From positions 186,001 through 250,000 of the forward strand of contig NZ_JAGTPK010000003.1 of NCBI RefSeq assembly GCF_021147775.1: a DNA stretch of 64,000 nt, in the 5' to 3' direction. Under the pieces are notes generated by a model. It worked only from the letters and a program-made list of their open reading frames with translations. It did not search any database and was not told the DNA's origin. Below, piece after piece: positions 50,555 through 60,868 of the stretch. The DNA is from Pseudomonas californiensis (GTDB lineage Bacteria > Pseudomonadota > Gammaproteobacteria > Pseudomonadales > Pseudomonadaceae). The translations under genes were made by a program, and so were the position numbers. Numbering within the stretch: position 1 is the first letter of the stretch; the number at the start of each line of letters is the position of its first letter.

Positions 50555-51406
50555 TCAACCGCGACGCTGGGTCAGTGCGCGGCGTTCGAATTCCACGATG
50601 CGCTGGCGGTAATGCTCGATGGTCTGCGCGGTCATGACGCTGCGCTGATCATCTTTCAGTTCGCCGTCCAGCTCGTGGGCCAGCTTGCGTGCTGCGGCAA
50701 CCATCACGTCAAACGCCTGCTTGGGGTGTCGCGGTCCAGGCAGACCGAGGAAGAAGCTCACGGCGCGGGTGCTGAAATGGTCGATATCGTCCAGATCAAA
50801 GACACCCGGCTTGACGGCATTGGCCATGGAGAACAACACCTCACCATTGCCCGCCATGCTTTCGTGGCGATGGAAGATGTCCATTTCGCCGAAACGCAGG
50901 CCGCTTTCCAGGATGTTCTGCAACAGGGCCGGGCCCTTGAAGCCGCCTTCACTGCGCGAGATCACGCTGATGACCAGCACTTCCTCGACCGGAGGCAGAT
51001 CCTTGTCTTCGGTAATGCGCTGAGCTGGCTTGTCATCGGGGAAATCGTCGTCACGGCCGGTGAACAGGCTCGGGCCGTCCATGTCCAGATTCAGGTCGCC
51101 CTGATGGGGCTCACCCTTGCGTTTCTTGTCGCCGTTGCTGCGCTTGCCTTCACGCGGGCTGGCAGTCATCGACGGCAGGTCGTGCTCATCCAGCTGCGGC
51201 TCCTTGTGAGTGTCCAGGACACGAGGCGGACCGAGCACTTCAGCCGAAGTGGTTTCTTCTTCGTCCGGCAGGTTGGAAAAGCTCCGGTCGAGCCTGAATT
51301 TCAATTTACCCTTGCCGCCGCGCATACGGCGCCAGCCATCAAAGAGAATACCGGCAATGACAATAATGCCGATGACGATCAGCCACTCGCGCAGACCGAT
51401 TTCCAT
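50555..51406 (-). CDS. zipA: Cell division protein ZipA
   Basis: 283 residues: one N-terminal membrane helix ([20 protein letters not shown]), a charged linker with many Pro/Glu/Lys residues, and the FtsZ-binding C-terminal domain (about 140-275, [21 protein letters not shown] and [12 protein letters not shown]). It tethers FtsZ to the membrane. It sits 126 bp upstream of ligA; the smc-zipA-ligA order is conserved in Pseudomonas. Confidence 0.95.
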   Translation of the reverse strand: MEIGLREWLIVIGIIVIAGILFDGWRRMRGGKGKLKFRLDRSFSNLPDEEETTSAEVLGPPRVLDTHKEPQLDEHDLPSMTASPREGKRSNGDKKRKGEPHQGDLNLDMDGPSLFTGRDDDFPDDKPAQRITEDKDLPPVEEVLVISVISRSEGGFKGPALLQNILESGLRFGEMDIFHRHESMAGNGEVLFSMANAVKPGVFDLDDIDHFSTRAVSFFLGLPGPRHPKQAFDVMVAAARKLAHELDGELKDDQRSVMTAQTIEHYRQRIVEFERRALTQRRG

Positions 51407-51658
51407 GTAATCCAGTGCCTCTAATGAAGAATTCTGAAAATAAGGGCCTAAACCCCTTCAATACGTGGTGCCAAGTCTATGTTCTGACTGGCATTTTGCC
51501 CACGCGAAAATAAAAAGTGGTCACTAAACTAGCACGACCAAAGGTAACTTTACACCGTCTGTGACACCTCTTTGCTGGCGAAGTTGATATCTGCCTCACA
51601 GCCGCCTCATTTTCAGGCATTACGAGGGGTATTTCCCCGTATGACCGAGGCCTTCGGC

Positions 51659-54600
51659 CTAGGCATCCACCAGCGCCATGGCTTCTTCGACATCCACTGC
51701 AACCAACCGCGAACAGCCAGGTTCATGCATGGTCACACCCATCAATTGATCGGCCATTTCCATGGCGATCTTGTTGTGAGTGATGTAGATGAACTGGACG
51801 GTTTGTGACATTTCTTTCACCAATCGCGCATACCGGCCGACGTTGGCATCGTCCAGCGGCGCATCGACTTCGTCGAGCATGCAGAACGGCGCAGGGTTGA
51901 GTTTGAAAATGGCAAAAACCAGTGCCAGCGCAGTCAACGCTTTTTCCCCACCCGACAGCAAATGAATGGTGCTGTTCTTCTTGCCGGGGGGACGCGCCAT
52001 GATTGTCACCCCTGTATCGAGTAAATCTTCGCCCGTCAGTTCCAAATAAGCGGAGCCGCCACCGAAAACTTTCGGAAAAAGTGCCTGTATTCCGCTATTT
52101 ATCTGATCGAAGGTATCTTTGAAGCGGTTGCGGGTTTCCTTGTCGATCTTGCGGATGACGTTTTCCAGCGTGTCCAGCGCTTCCACCAGGTCGGCATCCT
52201 GGGCATCCAGATAACGCTTGCGCTCCGACTGCTGCTGATACTCGTCGATGGCCGCGAGGTTGATCGCGCCAAGTCGCTGAATGCGTCCGGCAATGGCCTC
52301 CAACTGCTGTTCGGCGGCGGCTTCGCTGGCCTCGGGCGTCAGCGTGGCAAGCACGCCGTGCAGGTCATAACCGTCCTCGTGCAGTTGGTCCTGCAAGGTC
52401 TTGCGGCGCACCGTCAGGGCTTGCCACTCCAGACGCTGCTGTTCGAGCTGGCCACGCAGCAATTGCGACTGCTGCTCAGCCTGGGTGCGACGTTTTTCGG
52501 CGTCACGCAGTTCGCGATCGGCTTCTTCCAGGGCATTTTTTGCGATGCGCATTTCGTCATCTACGGCCATGCGTCGCTCAAGCAACTCTTCCAGTTTGAG
52601 GCGCAGCTCTTCCAGCGGCGCTTCACCCTCCTCCAGGTTGAGACTTAGCTGCTCACGCTTCTCGGTCAGACGCTCGGACTGCATCCGCAGGCGCTCCTGG
52701 GCCTGACGCGTGGAGTCGTACTGCGCTTTCAGAGAACCCAGACGCACCGCCAACTGATGGCTGTGGTCCTTGTGCTGACGGGCTTCCTGCCTGACTCGAT
52801 CAAGGCGTTCGCGCAGCGTGTCACGCTGCTCCTGAAGCCGCTCACGCTGATCAGTGTCCTGCGCCATGGCTTCCAGCGCGTCCTGCAATTGCAGACGCGA
52901 TTCGCCCAGGTGTTCATGCTCGACGGCACGCTGCTCGCCCAGTTCGGCGAGTTCTTCATCCAGACGCGTGCGGCGCAGGGTCAATTGCTCGACCTTGGCT
53001 TTGGCCGCCGACAGTTGCGCCTTGAGTTCGCTTTGCTGGCGATTTTCATCCTGCACCCGTCGACGCAGCTGCTCGCGCGCCTCTTCCTGCACAGACTGCT
53101 GCTCGCGCAGGCTGAGCAATTGCTCTTCAAGGGTCGCAAGGGTCGCTTCACGCTCATCGCGCTCCAGGCCGAGTTGCTGCAACTCCTGGCCACGCGCCAG
53201 TACGCCGCTTTGCGCTTCGCTGGCGCGCCGCACACGCAGGAAATGTCGCCCGACCCAGTAACCGTCCCGGCTGATCAGGCTTTGCCCGCTCGTCAGTTGA
53301 GTCCGGCGCGACAAGGCCTCGTCCAGATCCTGCACAGGGATAACCTGACCCAGCCAGGCGGAAAGATCGACCTTGCTTTCAACCTTGTCCAGCAGGCTGC
53401 CCGGCACACGTACGGTGTCGGCACCCGCACTGAGCAAACGCAGATCACCCTGTTGGAAATTGGCCAGATCGAGCCCGTCGAACTCATCGACCAGTACGGC
53501 TTGCAGGTCAGCGCCCAACACTGTTTCCACAGCCAGCTCCCAGCCGGCCTCAACGCTCAAACCCTCGGCCAGACGCGGACGCTCGGCCAGTTGCTGGTCG
53601 CGCAACCATTCGGCGGTGCCGGTATCAGGGTCGAGCGCGGCCTGCTGCAGCGCTTCCAGAGACGCCAGTCGGCCATTCAGGCGTTGCAGCTCACCTTGCG
53701 CCTGCTGTTGCGCCTGACTGGCGCTTTGCAGTGCTTCGCGCAATTGCTCCAGACGCTCGATGGCCTGCTCTTCACCCACGTGCAGTTCTTCGAGCGTCAT
53801 ATCACGGGTCGCAAGGTCTTCGCTCAGCTCCAGAATGGCAGCATCTTCAGGGTCGGCAGCCAATAACTGGCGCTCTTCAGCGAGACGCCGCTGACGCTCA
53901 GCCAGACGCTCAATGCTTTGCTCCAACTGTTGAATACGCGACTGCTCGACCTGGGCTTGCCGTTGCGGCTCGGCAGACTCCTGATTGAAAACGTCCCACT
54001 TTTCCTGCCAGCCCTGCATCGCAGTTTCAGCGTCTTCCAGCGCGATAGCGGACTCTTCGGCGGCGGCGCTGGTCATCTCCTGCTCGGGTTCGAGCATTTC
54101 CAGCTCTTCACCCAGCGTCGCGAGCAAGGTGGTGTCATGACCCAAGTGCGATTCGGTTTCCTGACGCGCGCGCTCGGCTTCGCGCAGGTCATCCTGCAAT
54201 TGACGCAGACGCTGCTGACCGTGCTGGATGCTCTGCTCGACCCGGGCAATGTCGCCGCCCACTGAATAAAAGCGGCCTTGCACCAGGTTGAAGCGCTCAG
54301 AGAGATCATGATGACCGTCGCGAAACCGTTCGATACTGGCGTCGGCGCTGCGCTGATCAGCCACCAGCGCCTCGAAGCCGACCTCCTGATTGCCGATTAC
54401 CGCTTCACGCTGCCCTACCTGCTCGTTCAAGGCTTGCCAGCGCAGGGCCGACAGCTGCGCCTTGAGCTGGCGCTCTTCGGCTTTGTATTCCTGATATTTC
54501 TCCGCTGCCTGCGCCTGACGGTGCAAACGCTCCAGCTGGCGCTCAAGCTCTTCACGCAAGTCGGTCAGGCGTGCGAGGTTTTCGTGAGTCCGGCGGATAC

Positions 54601-55147
54601 GGTTCTCGGTTTCCCGACGCCGCTCCTTGTACTTGGAGATCCCGGCCGCCTCTTCGATGAAATTGCGCAGATCCTCGGGCTTGGCTTCGATCAGCTTGGA
54701 GATCATGCCCTGCTCGATGATCGAGTAGCTGCGTGGCCCAAGCCCGGTGCCGAGGAAAATGTCGGTGATGTCCCGACGGCGGCATTTGGTGCCGTTGAGG
54801 TAATAGCTGTTCTGGCTGTCGCGGGTCACCTTGCGGCGAATGGAAATTTCCGCGTAGGCCGCGTACTCGCCCACCAGAGTGCCATCGGAATTGTCGAACA
54901 CCAGCTCGATGCTTGCCTGGCTGACCGGCTTGCGACTGGTGGAGCCATTGAAGATGACATCGGTCATCGACTCGCCGCGCAGATTCTTGGCCGAGCTTTC
55001 GCCCATGACCCAGCGCACAGCGTCGATGATGTTGGATTTGCCGCAACCATTGGGGCCGACGACGGCCGCCATGTTGCTGGGGAAGTTCACCGTGGTGGGG
55101 TCGACGAAGGACTTGAACCCCGCCAGCTTGATGCACTTCAGGCGCAT
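51659..55147 (-). CDS. smc: Chromosome segregation ATPase SMC
   Basis: A 1162-residue SMC protein: Walker A VVGPNGCGKSN near residue 30, two long coiled coils (about 170-500 and 670-1000) flanking a hinge domain (about 510-640), then the C-terminal signature LLSGGEKALTALAL and Walker B PFCMLDEVDAPLDD. It forms the core of condensin (with ScpAB). The start is set to MRLKCIKLAGFKSF; the preceding 24 codons of open frame are not conserved. Confidence 0.97.
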   Translation of the reverse strand: MRLKCIKLAGFKSFVDPTTVNFPSNMAAVVGPNGCGKSNIIDAVRWVMGESSAKNLRGESMTDVIFNGSTSRKPVSQASIELVFDNSDGTLVGEYAAYAEISIRRKVTRDSQNSYYLNGTKCRRRDITDIFLGTGLGPRSYSIIEQGMISKLIEAKPEDLRNFIEEAAGISKYKERRRETENRIRRTHENLARLTDLREELERQLERLHRQAQAAEKYQEYKAEERQLKAQLSALRWQALNEQVGQREAVIGNQEVGFEALVADQRSADASIERFRDGHHDLSERFNLVQGRFYSVGGDIARVEQSIQHGQQRLRQLQDDLREAERARQETESHLGHDTTLLATLGEELEMLEPEQEMTSAAAEESAIALEDAETAMQGWQEKWDVFNQESAEPQRQAQVEQSRIQQLEQSIERLAERQRRLAEERQLLAADPEDAAILELSEDLATRDMTLEELHVGEEQAIERLEQLREALQSASQAQQQAQGELQRLNGRLASLEALQQAALDPDTGTAEWLRDQQLAERPRLAEGLSVEAGWELAVETVLGADLQAVLVDEFDGLDLANFQQGDLRLLSAGADTVRVPGSLLDKVESKVDLSAWLGQVIPVQDLDEALSRRTQLTSGQSLISRDGYWVGRHFLRVRRASEAQSGVLARGQELQQLGLERDEREATLATLEEQLLSLREQQSVQEEAREQLRRRVQDENRQQSELKAQLSAAKAKVEQLTLRRTRLDEELAELGEQRAVEHEHLGESRLQLQDALEAMAQDTDQRERLQEQRDTLRERLDRVRQEARQHKDHSHQLAVRLGSLKAQYDSTRQAQERLRMQSERLTEKREQLSLNLEEGEAPLEELRLKLEELLERRMAVDDEMRIAKNALEEADRELRDAEKRRTQAEQQSQLLRGQLEQQRLEWQALTVRRKTLQDQLHEDGYDLHGVLATLTPEASEAAAEQQLEAIAGRIQRLGAINLAAIDEYQQQSERKRYLDAQDADLVEALDTLENVIRKIDKETRNRFKDTFDQINSGIQALFPKVFGGGSAYLELTGEDLLDTGVTIMARPPGKKNSTIHLLSGGEKALTALALVFAIFKLNPAPFCMLDEVDAPLDDANVGRYARLVKEMSQTVQFIYITHNKIAMEMADQLMGVTMHEPGCSRLVAVDVEEAMALVDA

Positions 55148-55151
55148 GGGG

Positions 55152-55811
55152 TCAGCCCGCTGCCAGCGCGGCAAGCACCGACTGGCAGCTACGCTGACAG
55201 TAGCTGACGAGAACCACACGAATCTGCGTCAGATCACGCGCGACGACGGCTTCCAGCAACTCGCCGAACAGCGCCACGTACTCGCTCATTTCGGCCTTGC
55301 GCTGCTCCAGTGCCAGAAAGTAGCTGCGACTCATGGACGGCTGCAGGTTTTCGACCGTTTCCTGGAGGTACGGATTGTTGGCGAACGGGTAAGCCGCGCG
55401 CATGACATTAAAGCTCTCTTCGACGAACGCCTTGACGTCCTGGCTCTCGAAACTGGCGTGCAGACGTTGCTGGATTTGCAGGAACGGCGCCAGATCCTCT
55501 TCGGTCTGCCAGCGCTCGGCCACCGAAAGAGCCAGCAAAATGTACAGCTCGCTCATCAACGTGCACAGACTGGTGACATTGTGCGCATTGAGCACCGTCA
55601 CCTGGGCACCGCGACGCGGCAGAATCATCACCAGATGGCGACGTTCCAGAATCAGCAATGCCTCGCGCACAGAACCACGACTGACGTTCAACGCCTGCGT
55701 GACTTTCTGTTCCTGAATGCGCTCACCAGGCTTGAGTTCGCCACGAATGATCCGCTCTGCAAGGTGATGAGCAATTTGCTCAGCGAGGCTGTCCGGTGCC
55801 TTGAACGTCAT
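55152..55811 (-). CDS. GntR-family regulator (FadR/FCD type), probable purine catabolism regulator
   Basis: 219 residues: an N-terminal winged helix (ERIIRGELKPGERIQEQKV, LNVSRGSVREALLIL) and a C-terminal FCD ligand domain with metal-type acidic and histidine positions. It diverges from xdhA across 272 bp and ends 4 bp before smc starts, so it is also transcribed toward smc. In Pseudomonas this gene neighbours xdh/guanine deaminase, and control of those genes by a purine-related ligand is likely but inferred. Confidence 0.9.
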   Translation of the reverse strand: MTFKAPDSLAEQIAHHLAERIIRGELKPGERIQEQKVTQALNVSRGSVREALLILERRHLVMILPRRGAQVTVLNAHNVTSLCTLMSELYILLALSVAERWQTEEDLAPFLQIQQRLHASFESQDVKAFVEESFNVMRAAYPFANNPYLQETVENLQPSMSRSYFLALEQRKAEMSEYVALFGELLEAVVARDLTQIRVVLVSYCQRSCQSVLAALAAG

Positions 55812-56083
55812 GTTTACCCTTCGAAAACCAGTTCTACAGATTAAGCGGCGGAGTGTATCGCAACCGGTGGTCATGGCGCAGGGCCATGGAAGGCGAAACT
55901 GGCACGTTTCACGCAAAACCGTGACCGTTGAGCGACAAACGATTCGTCAAAACTCTTGCACGTACAGGGACAGATGATAAAACCGATTATTTCCTGACTT
56001 CTGGGTCAGAAACAAATTGACCCAATAAGCAGAGCTGATAGATTCATTGACATGTCTGATGACACATTTGAGGGCGTTGCGCC

Positions 56084-57538
56084 GTGATTCAGTTCCTTTT
56101 GAACCAAGAGCTAAAAACCGAGCGAGCCCTGGACCCGAACATGACCGTGCTGACCTACCTGCGCGAGCAGGCACACAAGCCCGGCACCAAGGAAGGTTGT
56201 GCCAGTGGCGATTGCGGCGCGTGCACCGTAGTAGTCGGCGAGTTGTCGGCCGACCCGCAAGGCCATGAGCACATCCGCTACCGCAGCCTGAATGCCTGCC
56301 TGACTTTCATGGCGACGCTGCACGGCAAACAGTTGATCAGCGTCGAAGACCTCAAACACCAGGGCCAATTGCACAGCGTGCAGCAAGCGATGGTCGATTG
56401 TCATGGCTCGCAGTGCGGCTTTTGCACGCCGGGCTTCGTGATGTCGCTGTTCGCACTGCAAAAGAACAGCAGCGAAGCCGATGCGCATCAGGCGCATGAA
56501 GCGCTGGCAGGCAATCTGTGTCGTTGCACAGGCTACCGACCAATTCTGGCTGCTGCCGAGCAGGCGTGCGGCGAACGCCTGCCAGACCAGTTCGATCAGT
56601 ACCAGGCGCGCACCCTCGAACGGCTGAGGGCAATCACGCCACAACAGACCGGCGAGCTCAACGACGGAGAAAAACGCTGCCTGATTCCCCTGACGGTGGC
56701 CGACCTGGCCCAACTGTATGAGGCCCATCCCCAGGCACGCCTGCTGGCGGGCGGGACTGACCTGGCGCTGGAGGTCACGCTGTTTCACAAGCCCTTGCCG
56801 GTGATGATTCACGTCGGCCACATCGCCGACATGAAGCGCGTCGAGCGTTTCGACGACCGGCTGGAAATCGGCGCGGCTACACCTCTGACCGACTGTTATG
56901 CCGCCCTGAAAGCCGAATACCCGGATTTCGGCGAGCTGCTGCAGCGGTTTGCGTCTTTGCAAATCCGCAATCAAGGCACGCTGGGCGGCAACATCGGCAA
57001 TGCCTCACCGATTGGCGACGCCCCGCCGTTGCTGATTGCCCTGGGTGCGCGCATCGTATTGCGCAAGGGCGAAACCCGACGCACCCTTGCGCTCGAAGAC
57101 TATTTCGTCGACTACAAAGTGACGGCGCGTCAGGAAAGCGAGTTCATCGAAAAGATCATCGTACCCACGGCGAATGCCTGTCAGGTATTTCGCGCCTACA
57201 AGGTATCCAAACGACTGGACGATGATATTTCCGCCGTCTGCGCCGCCTTTCGTTTAGAGATCGAGCACGGCGTCATCGTCGATGCGCGCATCGCGTTTGG
57301 CGGCATGGCGGCGATCCCGAAACGCGCGAGTGCCTGTGAAGCGGTGCTGGTCGGCCACGCCTGGAACGATGAAACGGTCGAACAGGCCTGCGCCGCGCTG
57401 GCCAGTGACTTCACTCCATTATCTGACTTTCGTGCCAGCAAGGAATACCGCCTGCTCAGCGCGCAAAATCTGCTGCGAAAATGCTTCATCGAGTTGCAGA
57501 CACCCAATACGCCAACGCGGGTGACCCACTATGTCTGA
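56084..57538 (+). CDS. xdhA: Xanthine dehydrogenase small subunit (2Fe-2S, FAD)
   Basis: 484 residues. Two 2Fe-2S clusters: C39, C44, C47 and C72 in the plant-type ferredoxin domain, and C106 (or nearby), C111, C114, C146 and C148 in the helical domain (CHGSQCGFC, LCRCTG). An FAD-binding domain follows (about 190-370; LLAGGTDLALEV). It passes electrons from the molybdenum subunit to NAD+. The ATG of xdhB overlaps its end by 8 bp. Confidence 0.96.
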   Translation: MIQFLLNQELKTERALDPNMTVLTYLREQAHKPGTKEGCASGDCGACTVVVGELSADPQGHEHIRYRSLNACLTFMATLHGKQLISVEDLKHQGQLHSVQQAMVDCHGSQCGFCTPGFVMSLFALQKNSSEADAHQAHEALAGNLCRCTGYRPILAAAEQACGERLPDQFDQYQARTLERLRAITPQQTGELNDGEKRCLIPLTVADLAQLYEAHPQARLLAGGTDLALEVTLFHKPLPVMIHVGHIADMKRVERFDDRLEIGAATPLTDCYAALKAEYPDFGELLQRFASLQIRNQGTLGGNIGNASPIGDAPPLLIALGARIVLRKGETRRTLALEDYFVDYKVTARQESEFIEKIIVPTANACQVFRAYKVSKRLDDDISAVCAAFRLEIEHGVIVDARIAFGGMAAIPKRASACEAVLVGHAWNDETVEQACAALASDFTPLSDFRASKEYRLLSAQNLLRKCFIELQTPNTPTRVTHYV

Positions 57539-60029
57539 TCATGCCCCGCAAACCACTCAGGCCGAACGCGTCGCCCTGTTCCAGCAGGGCCTGACCACTG
57601 GCGTGGGCCGTAGCGTCAAGCACGACAGCGCCGACAAGCACGTATCCGGCGAAGCGGTGTACATCGATGACCGGCTGGAATTCCCCAACCAGCTGCACGT
57701 CTATGCGCGGCTCTCTGACCGCGCGCATGCGCGCATCATCAGCATCGACATAGCACCTTGCTACGCGTTTGAAGGGGTGCGGATTGCCATCACCCACCAC
57801 GACATACCAGGCCTCAAGGACATAGGGCCGCTCTTGCCCGGCGACCCGTTACTGGCCATCGACAAGGTCGAATTCGTCGGTCAGCCGGTGCTTGCCGTTG
57901 CTGCACGCGACATGGACACCGCCCGCAAGGCGGCCATGGCAGCGATCATCGAATACGAAGACCTGGAACCGGTGCTGGACGTGGTGCAGGCCTTGCGCCA
58001 GAAACACTTTGTGCTCGACAGCCACACCCACAAACGCGGCGACTCGACAACTGCACTGCAGGGCGCAACCCATCGCCTGCAAGGCAGCCTGCACATCGGT
58101 GGCCAGGAACACTTTTATCTGGAAACGCAGATTTCCTCGGTGATGCCCACCGAAGACGGCGGCATGATCGTCTACTGCTCGACCCAGAACCCTACCGAAA
58201 TCCAGAAGCTGGTGGCGGAAGTCCTGGCCGTGCCCATGAACCGGATCGTGGTCGACATGCGCCGCATGGGCGGCGGTTTCGGTGGCAAGGAAACCCAGGC
58301 CGCGAGCCCTGCCTGCCTGTGTGCAGTGATCGCCCGCCTGACCGGGCAGCCAACCAAAATGCGCCTGCAACGTGTCGAAGACATGCAGATGACCGGCAAG
58401 CGTCACCCGTTTTACATCGAGTATGACGTGGGCTTTGACGACAACGGACGCCTGCAGGGCATTCAGCTCGATCTGGCAGGCAACTGTGGCTATTCGCCGG
58501 ACCTCTCGGCTTCCATCGTCGACCGTGCAATGTTCCATGCCGACAACGCCTATTACCTGGGTGAAGCGACCATCAATGGTCATCGCTGCAAGACTCACAC
58601 GGCCTCCAATACCGCGTACCGCGGTTTTGGCGGGCCTCAGGGCATGGTCGCCATCGAGGAGGTCATGGACTGCATCGCCCGTTATCTGGGCAAAGACCCG
58701 CTGGCCGTGCGCAAGGCCAATTACTATGGCAAGACCGAGCGCAACGTTACCCACTACCACCAGACCGTCGAGCACAATCTGCTGGACGAGATGACGGCCG
58801 ACCTCGAACAGAGCAGCCAGTATCACGAACGCCGCGAGGCGATCAGGGTCTTCAACGCCACCAGCCCGATTCTGAAAAAAGGCCTGGCGCTGACGCCGGT
58901 CAAGTTCGGCATTTCCTTTACCGCCAGCTTCCTTAATCAGGCCGGTGCGCTGATCCACATTTATACCGACGGCAGCATCCACCTGAACCACGGTGGCACC
59001 GAGATGGGACAGGGGCTGAACGTCAAGGTCGCGCAGGTGGTGGCAGAGGTGTTTCAGGTCGATATCGACCGCATCCAGATCACCGCCACCAACACCGACA
59101 AGGTACCCAACACCTCGCCTACGGCTGCTTCGAGCGGTACGGACCTGAACGGCAAGGCAGCGCAGAATGCCGCCGAAACCCTCAAGCAACGTCTGACCGA
59201 ATTCGCCGCCCGGCACTACAAGGTCACGGAAAACGACGTGGAGTTTCGCAACGGTCATGTCCGGGTCGGTGACACCCTGCTGTCGTTCGCCGAACTGGCG
59301 CAGCAGGCCTGGATGGGCCAGGTGTCGCTGTCCAGCACCGGTTACTACAAAACGCCGAAGATTTTCTATGACCGTAGCCAGGCACGCGGTCGCCCGTTCT
59401 ACTATTTTGCCTTTGGCGCCGCCTGCGTCGAGGTGATTGTCGACACCCTCACCGGCGAATACAAAATGCTGCGCACCGACATCCTGCATGACGTCGGGGC
59501 ATCGCTGAACCCGGCCATTGATATCGGCCAGGTCGAAGGCGGCTACATTCAGGGCGCTGGCTGGCTGACCACCGAGGAGCTGGTGTGGAATGACAAAGGC
59601 AAGCTGATGACCAGCGGCCCTGCGTCGTACAAGATTCCGGCCGTGGCGGACATGCCGCTGGACCTGCGCATCAAACTGGTGGAAAACCGCAAAAATCCTG
59701 AGGACACGGTGTTTCATTCAAAAGCCGTGGGCGAACCGCCCTTCATGCTGGGCATCGCTGCGTGGTGTGCGATCAAGGACGCCGTGGCCAGCCTCGGCGA
59801 CTATCGCCATCAACCCCGGATCGATGCGCCGGCGACGCCTGAGAAAGTGCTGTGGGGCTGCGAGCAGATGCGCTCGCTCGTTCGCGCCGGTCAGGTCCCG
59901 TTGGAGAGCAGGCAGGCTGATACGGCCCTGGGCCATGCGGCGCTTGAAATACAGCCTTCGCAAGCACGCTCACTCCCACCTGATCAGGCGAGCGTGCCCC
60001 TGAACGCCTCCGGGAGCTGCGATGAATAA
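57531..60029 (+). CDS. xdhB: Xanthine dehydrogenase large (molybdopterin) subunit
   Basis: An 832-residue Moco subunit that oxidises hypoxanthine and xanthine to urate. GGGFGGKETQ (substrate and Moco region), AYRGFGGPQG and the terminal EGGYIQGAGWLTTEEL with the catalytic glutamate region are intact. The last ~30 residues (rich in Ser/Pro/Gln, ending NASGSCDE) extend beyond the usual family end of about 800. It overlaps xdhA and xdhC by 8 bp each. Confidence 0.96.
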   Translation: MSDHAPQTTQAERVALFQQGLTTGVGRSVKHDSADKHVSGEAVYIDDRLEFPNQLHVYARLSDRAHARIISIDIAPCYAFEGVRIAITHHDIPGLKDIGPLLPGDPLLAIDKVEFVGQPVLAVAARDMDTARKAAMAAIIEYEDLEPVLDVVQALRQKHFVLDSHTHKRGDSTTALQGATHRLQGSLHIGGQEHFYLETQISSVMPTEDGGMIVYCSTQNPTEIQKLVAEVLAVPMNRIVVDMRRMGGGFGGKETQAASPACLCAVIARLTGQPTKMRLQRVEDMQMTGKRHPFYIEYDVGFDDNGRLQGIQLDLAGNCGYSPDLSASIVDRAMFHADNAYYLGEATINGHRCKTHTASNTAYRGFGGPQGMVAIEEVMDCIARYLGKDPLAVRKANYYGKTERNVTHYHQTVEHNLLDEMTADLEQSSQYHERREAIRVFNATSPILKKGLALTPVKFGISFTASFLNQAGALIHIYTDGSIHLNHGGTEMGQGLNVKVAQVVAEVFQVDIDRIQITATNTDKVPNTSPTAASSGTDLNGKAAQNAAETLKQRLTEFAARHYKVTENDVEFRNGHVRVGDTLLSFAELAQQAWMGQVSLSSTGYYKTPKIFYDRSQARGRPFYYFAFGAACVEVIVDTLTGEYKMLRTDILHDVGASLNPAIDIGQVEGGYIQGAGWLTTEELVWNDKGKLMTSGPASYKIPAVADMPLDLRIKLVENRKNPEDTVFHSKAVGEPPFMLGIAAWCAIKDAVASLGDYRHQPRIDAPATPEKVLWGCEQMRSLVRAGQVPLESRQADTALGHAALEIQPSQARSLPPDQASVPLNASGSCDE

Positions 60030-60861
60030 CTGGATCAGCGCGCTGGCCGAACTGCAGGCTTGCAATGAGCCCGCGATCCTGGTGACCATCATCGAGGAAC
60101 TGGGCTCGACGCCGCGCAATGCCGGTTCGAAAATGGTGGTCAGCGCCGACCGCATCCACGACACCATCGGCGGTGGCCATCTGGAATACAAGGCCATGCA
60201 GATCGCTCGCGAAATGCTCGCCAGCGGCACCCGACAAACCCGCCTGGAGCGCTTCAGTCTGGGCGCCAGCCTCGGTCAGTGCTGCGGCGGTGTGAACGTC
60301 CTGCTGTTTGAACCGGTGGGCGAGCCCGTGGCGCATATCGCCGTCTTCGGCGCCGGCCATGTCGGGCGGGCGCTGGTGCCTTTGCTGGCCAGCCTGCCGT
60401 GCCGGGTGCGCTGGATCGATGCCCGAGAGAACGAATTCCCGGCGATGTTGCCCCAAGGCGTATGCCAGATCGTCAGTGACGAGCCCGTTGATGAGGTCGC
60501 ACAGTTGCCCGCGGGCTGCTACTTCATCGTCATGACCCACAATCATCAGCTCGATCTGGAGCTGACCGCGGCGATTCTGGCGCGTGGCGACTTCGGCTAC
60601 TTTGGCTTGATCGGTTCGCGCACCAAGCGGGTCAAATTCGAGCATCGCCTGCGCGAGCGCGGCGTCGATGCCGGGCTGCTGCAACGCATGCGCTGCCCCA
60701 TGGGCCTGGCCGAAGTGAAAGGCAAGTTGCCGGTCGAAATCGCCGTCTCCATCGCCGCCGAAGTCATCGCCACCTACAACGCAAGCTTTGGCCAACACAA
60801 CGCCAACGCCCAACCTGTTACCAGACTGCTGCCTGCTTCACGCCGCAGCCAGTCGCAATGA
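60022..60861 (+). CDS. xdhC: Xanthine dehydrogenase maturation factor XdhC
   Basis: 279 residues: an N-terminal XdhC/CoxI domain with GGGHLEYKAMQIA and LGQCCGGVNVLLFEP (C93-type cysteine pair) and a C-terminal Rossmann-like domain (VAHIAVFGAGHVGRALVPLL). It binds and sulfurates the molybdenum cofactor before insertion into XdhB. Overlaps xdhB by 8 bp. Confidence 0.95.
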   Translation: MNNWISALAELQACNEPAILVTIIEELGSTPRNAGSKMVVSADRIHDTIGGGHLEYKAMQIAREMLASGTRQTRLERFSLGASLGQCCGGVNVLLFEPVGEPVAHIAVFGAGHVGRALVPLLASLPCRVRWIDARENEFPAMLPQGVCQIVSDEPVDEVAQLPAGCYFIVMTHNHQLDLELTAAILARGDFGYFGLIGSRTKRVKFEHRLRERGVDAGLLQRMRCPMGLAEVKGKLPVEIAVSIAAEVIATYNASFGQHNANAQPVTRLLPASRRSQSQ

Positions 60862-60868
60862 GATTGCC

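Noticed and set aside
57849..59717. A 622-codon open frame antisense to xdhB
   Set aside because: It shadows a full-length conserved gene with all its catalytic motifs; the translation is low-complexity and rich in His/Arg/Gln.
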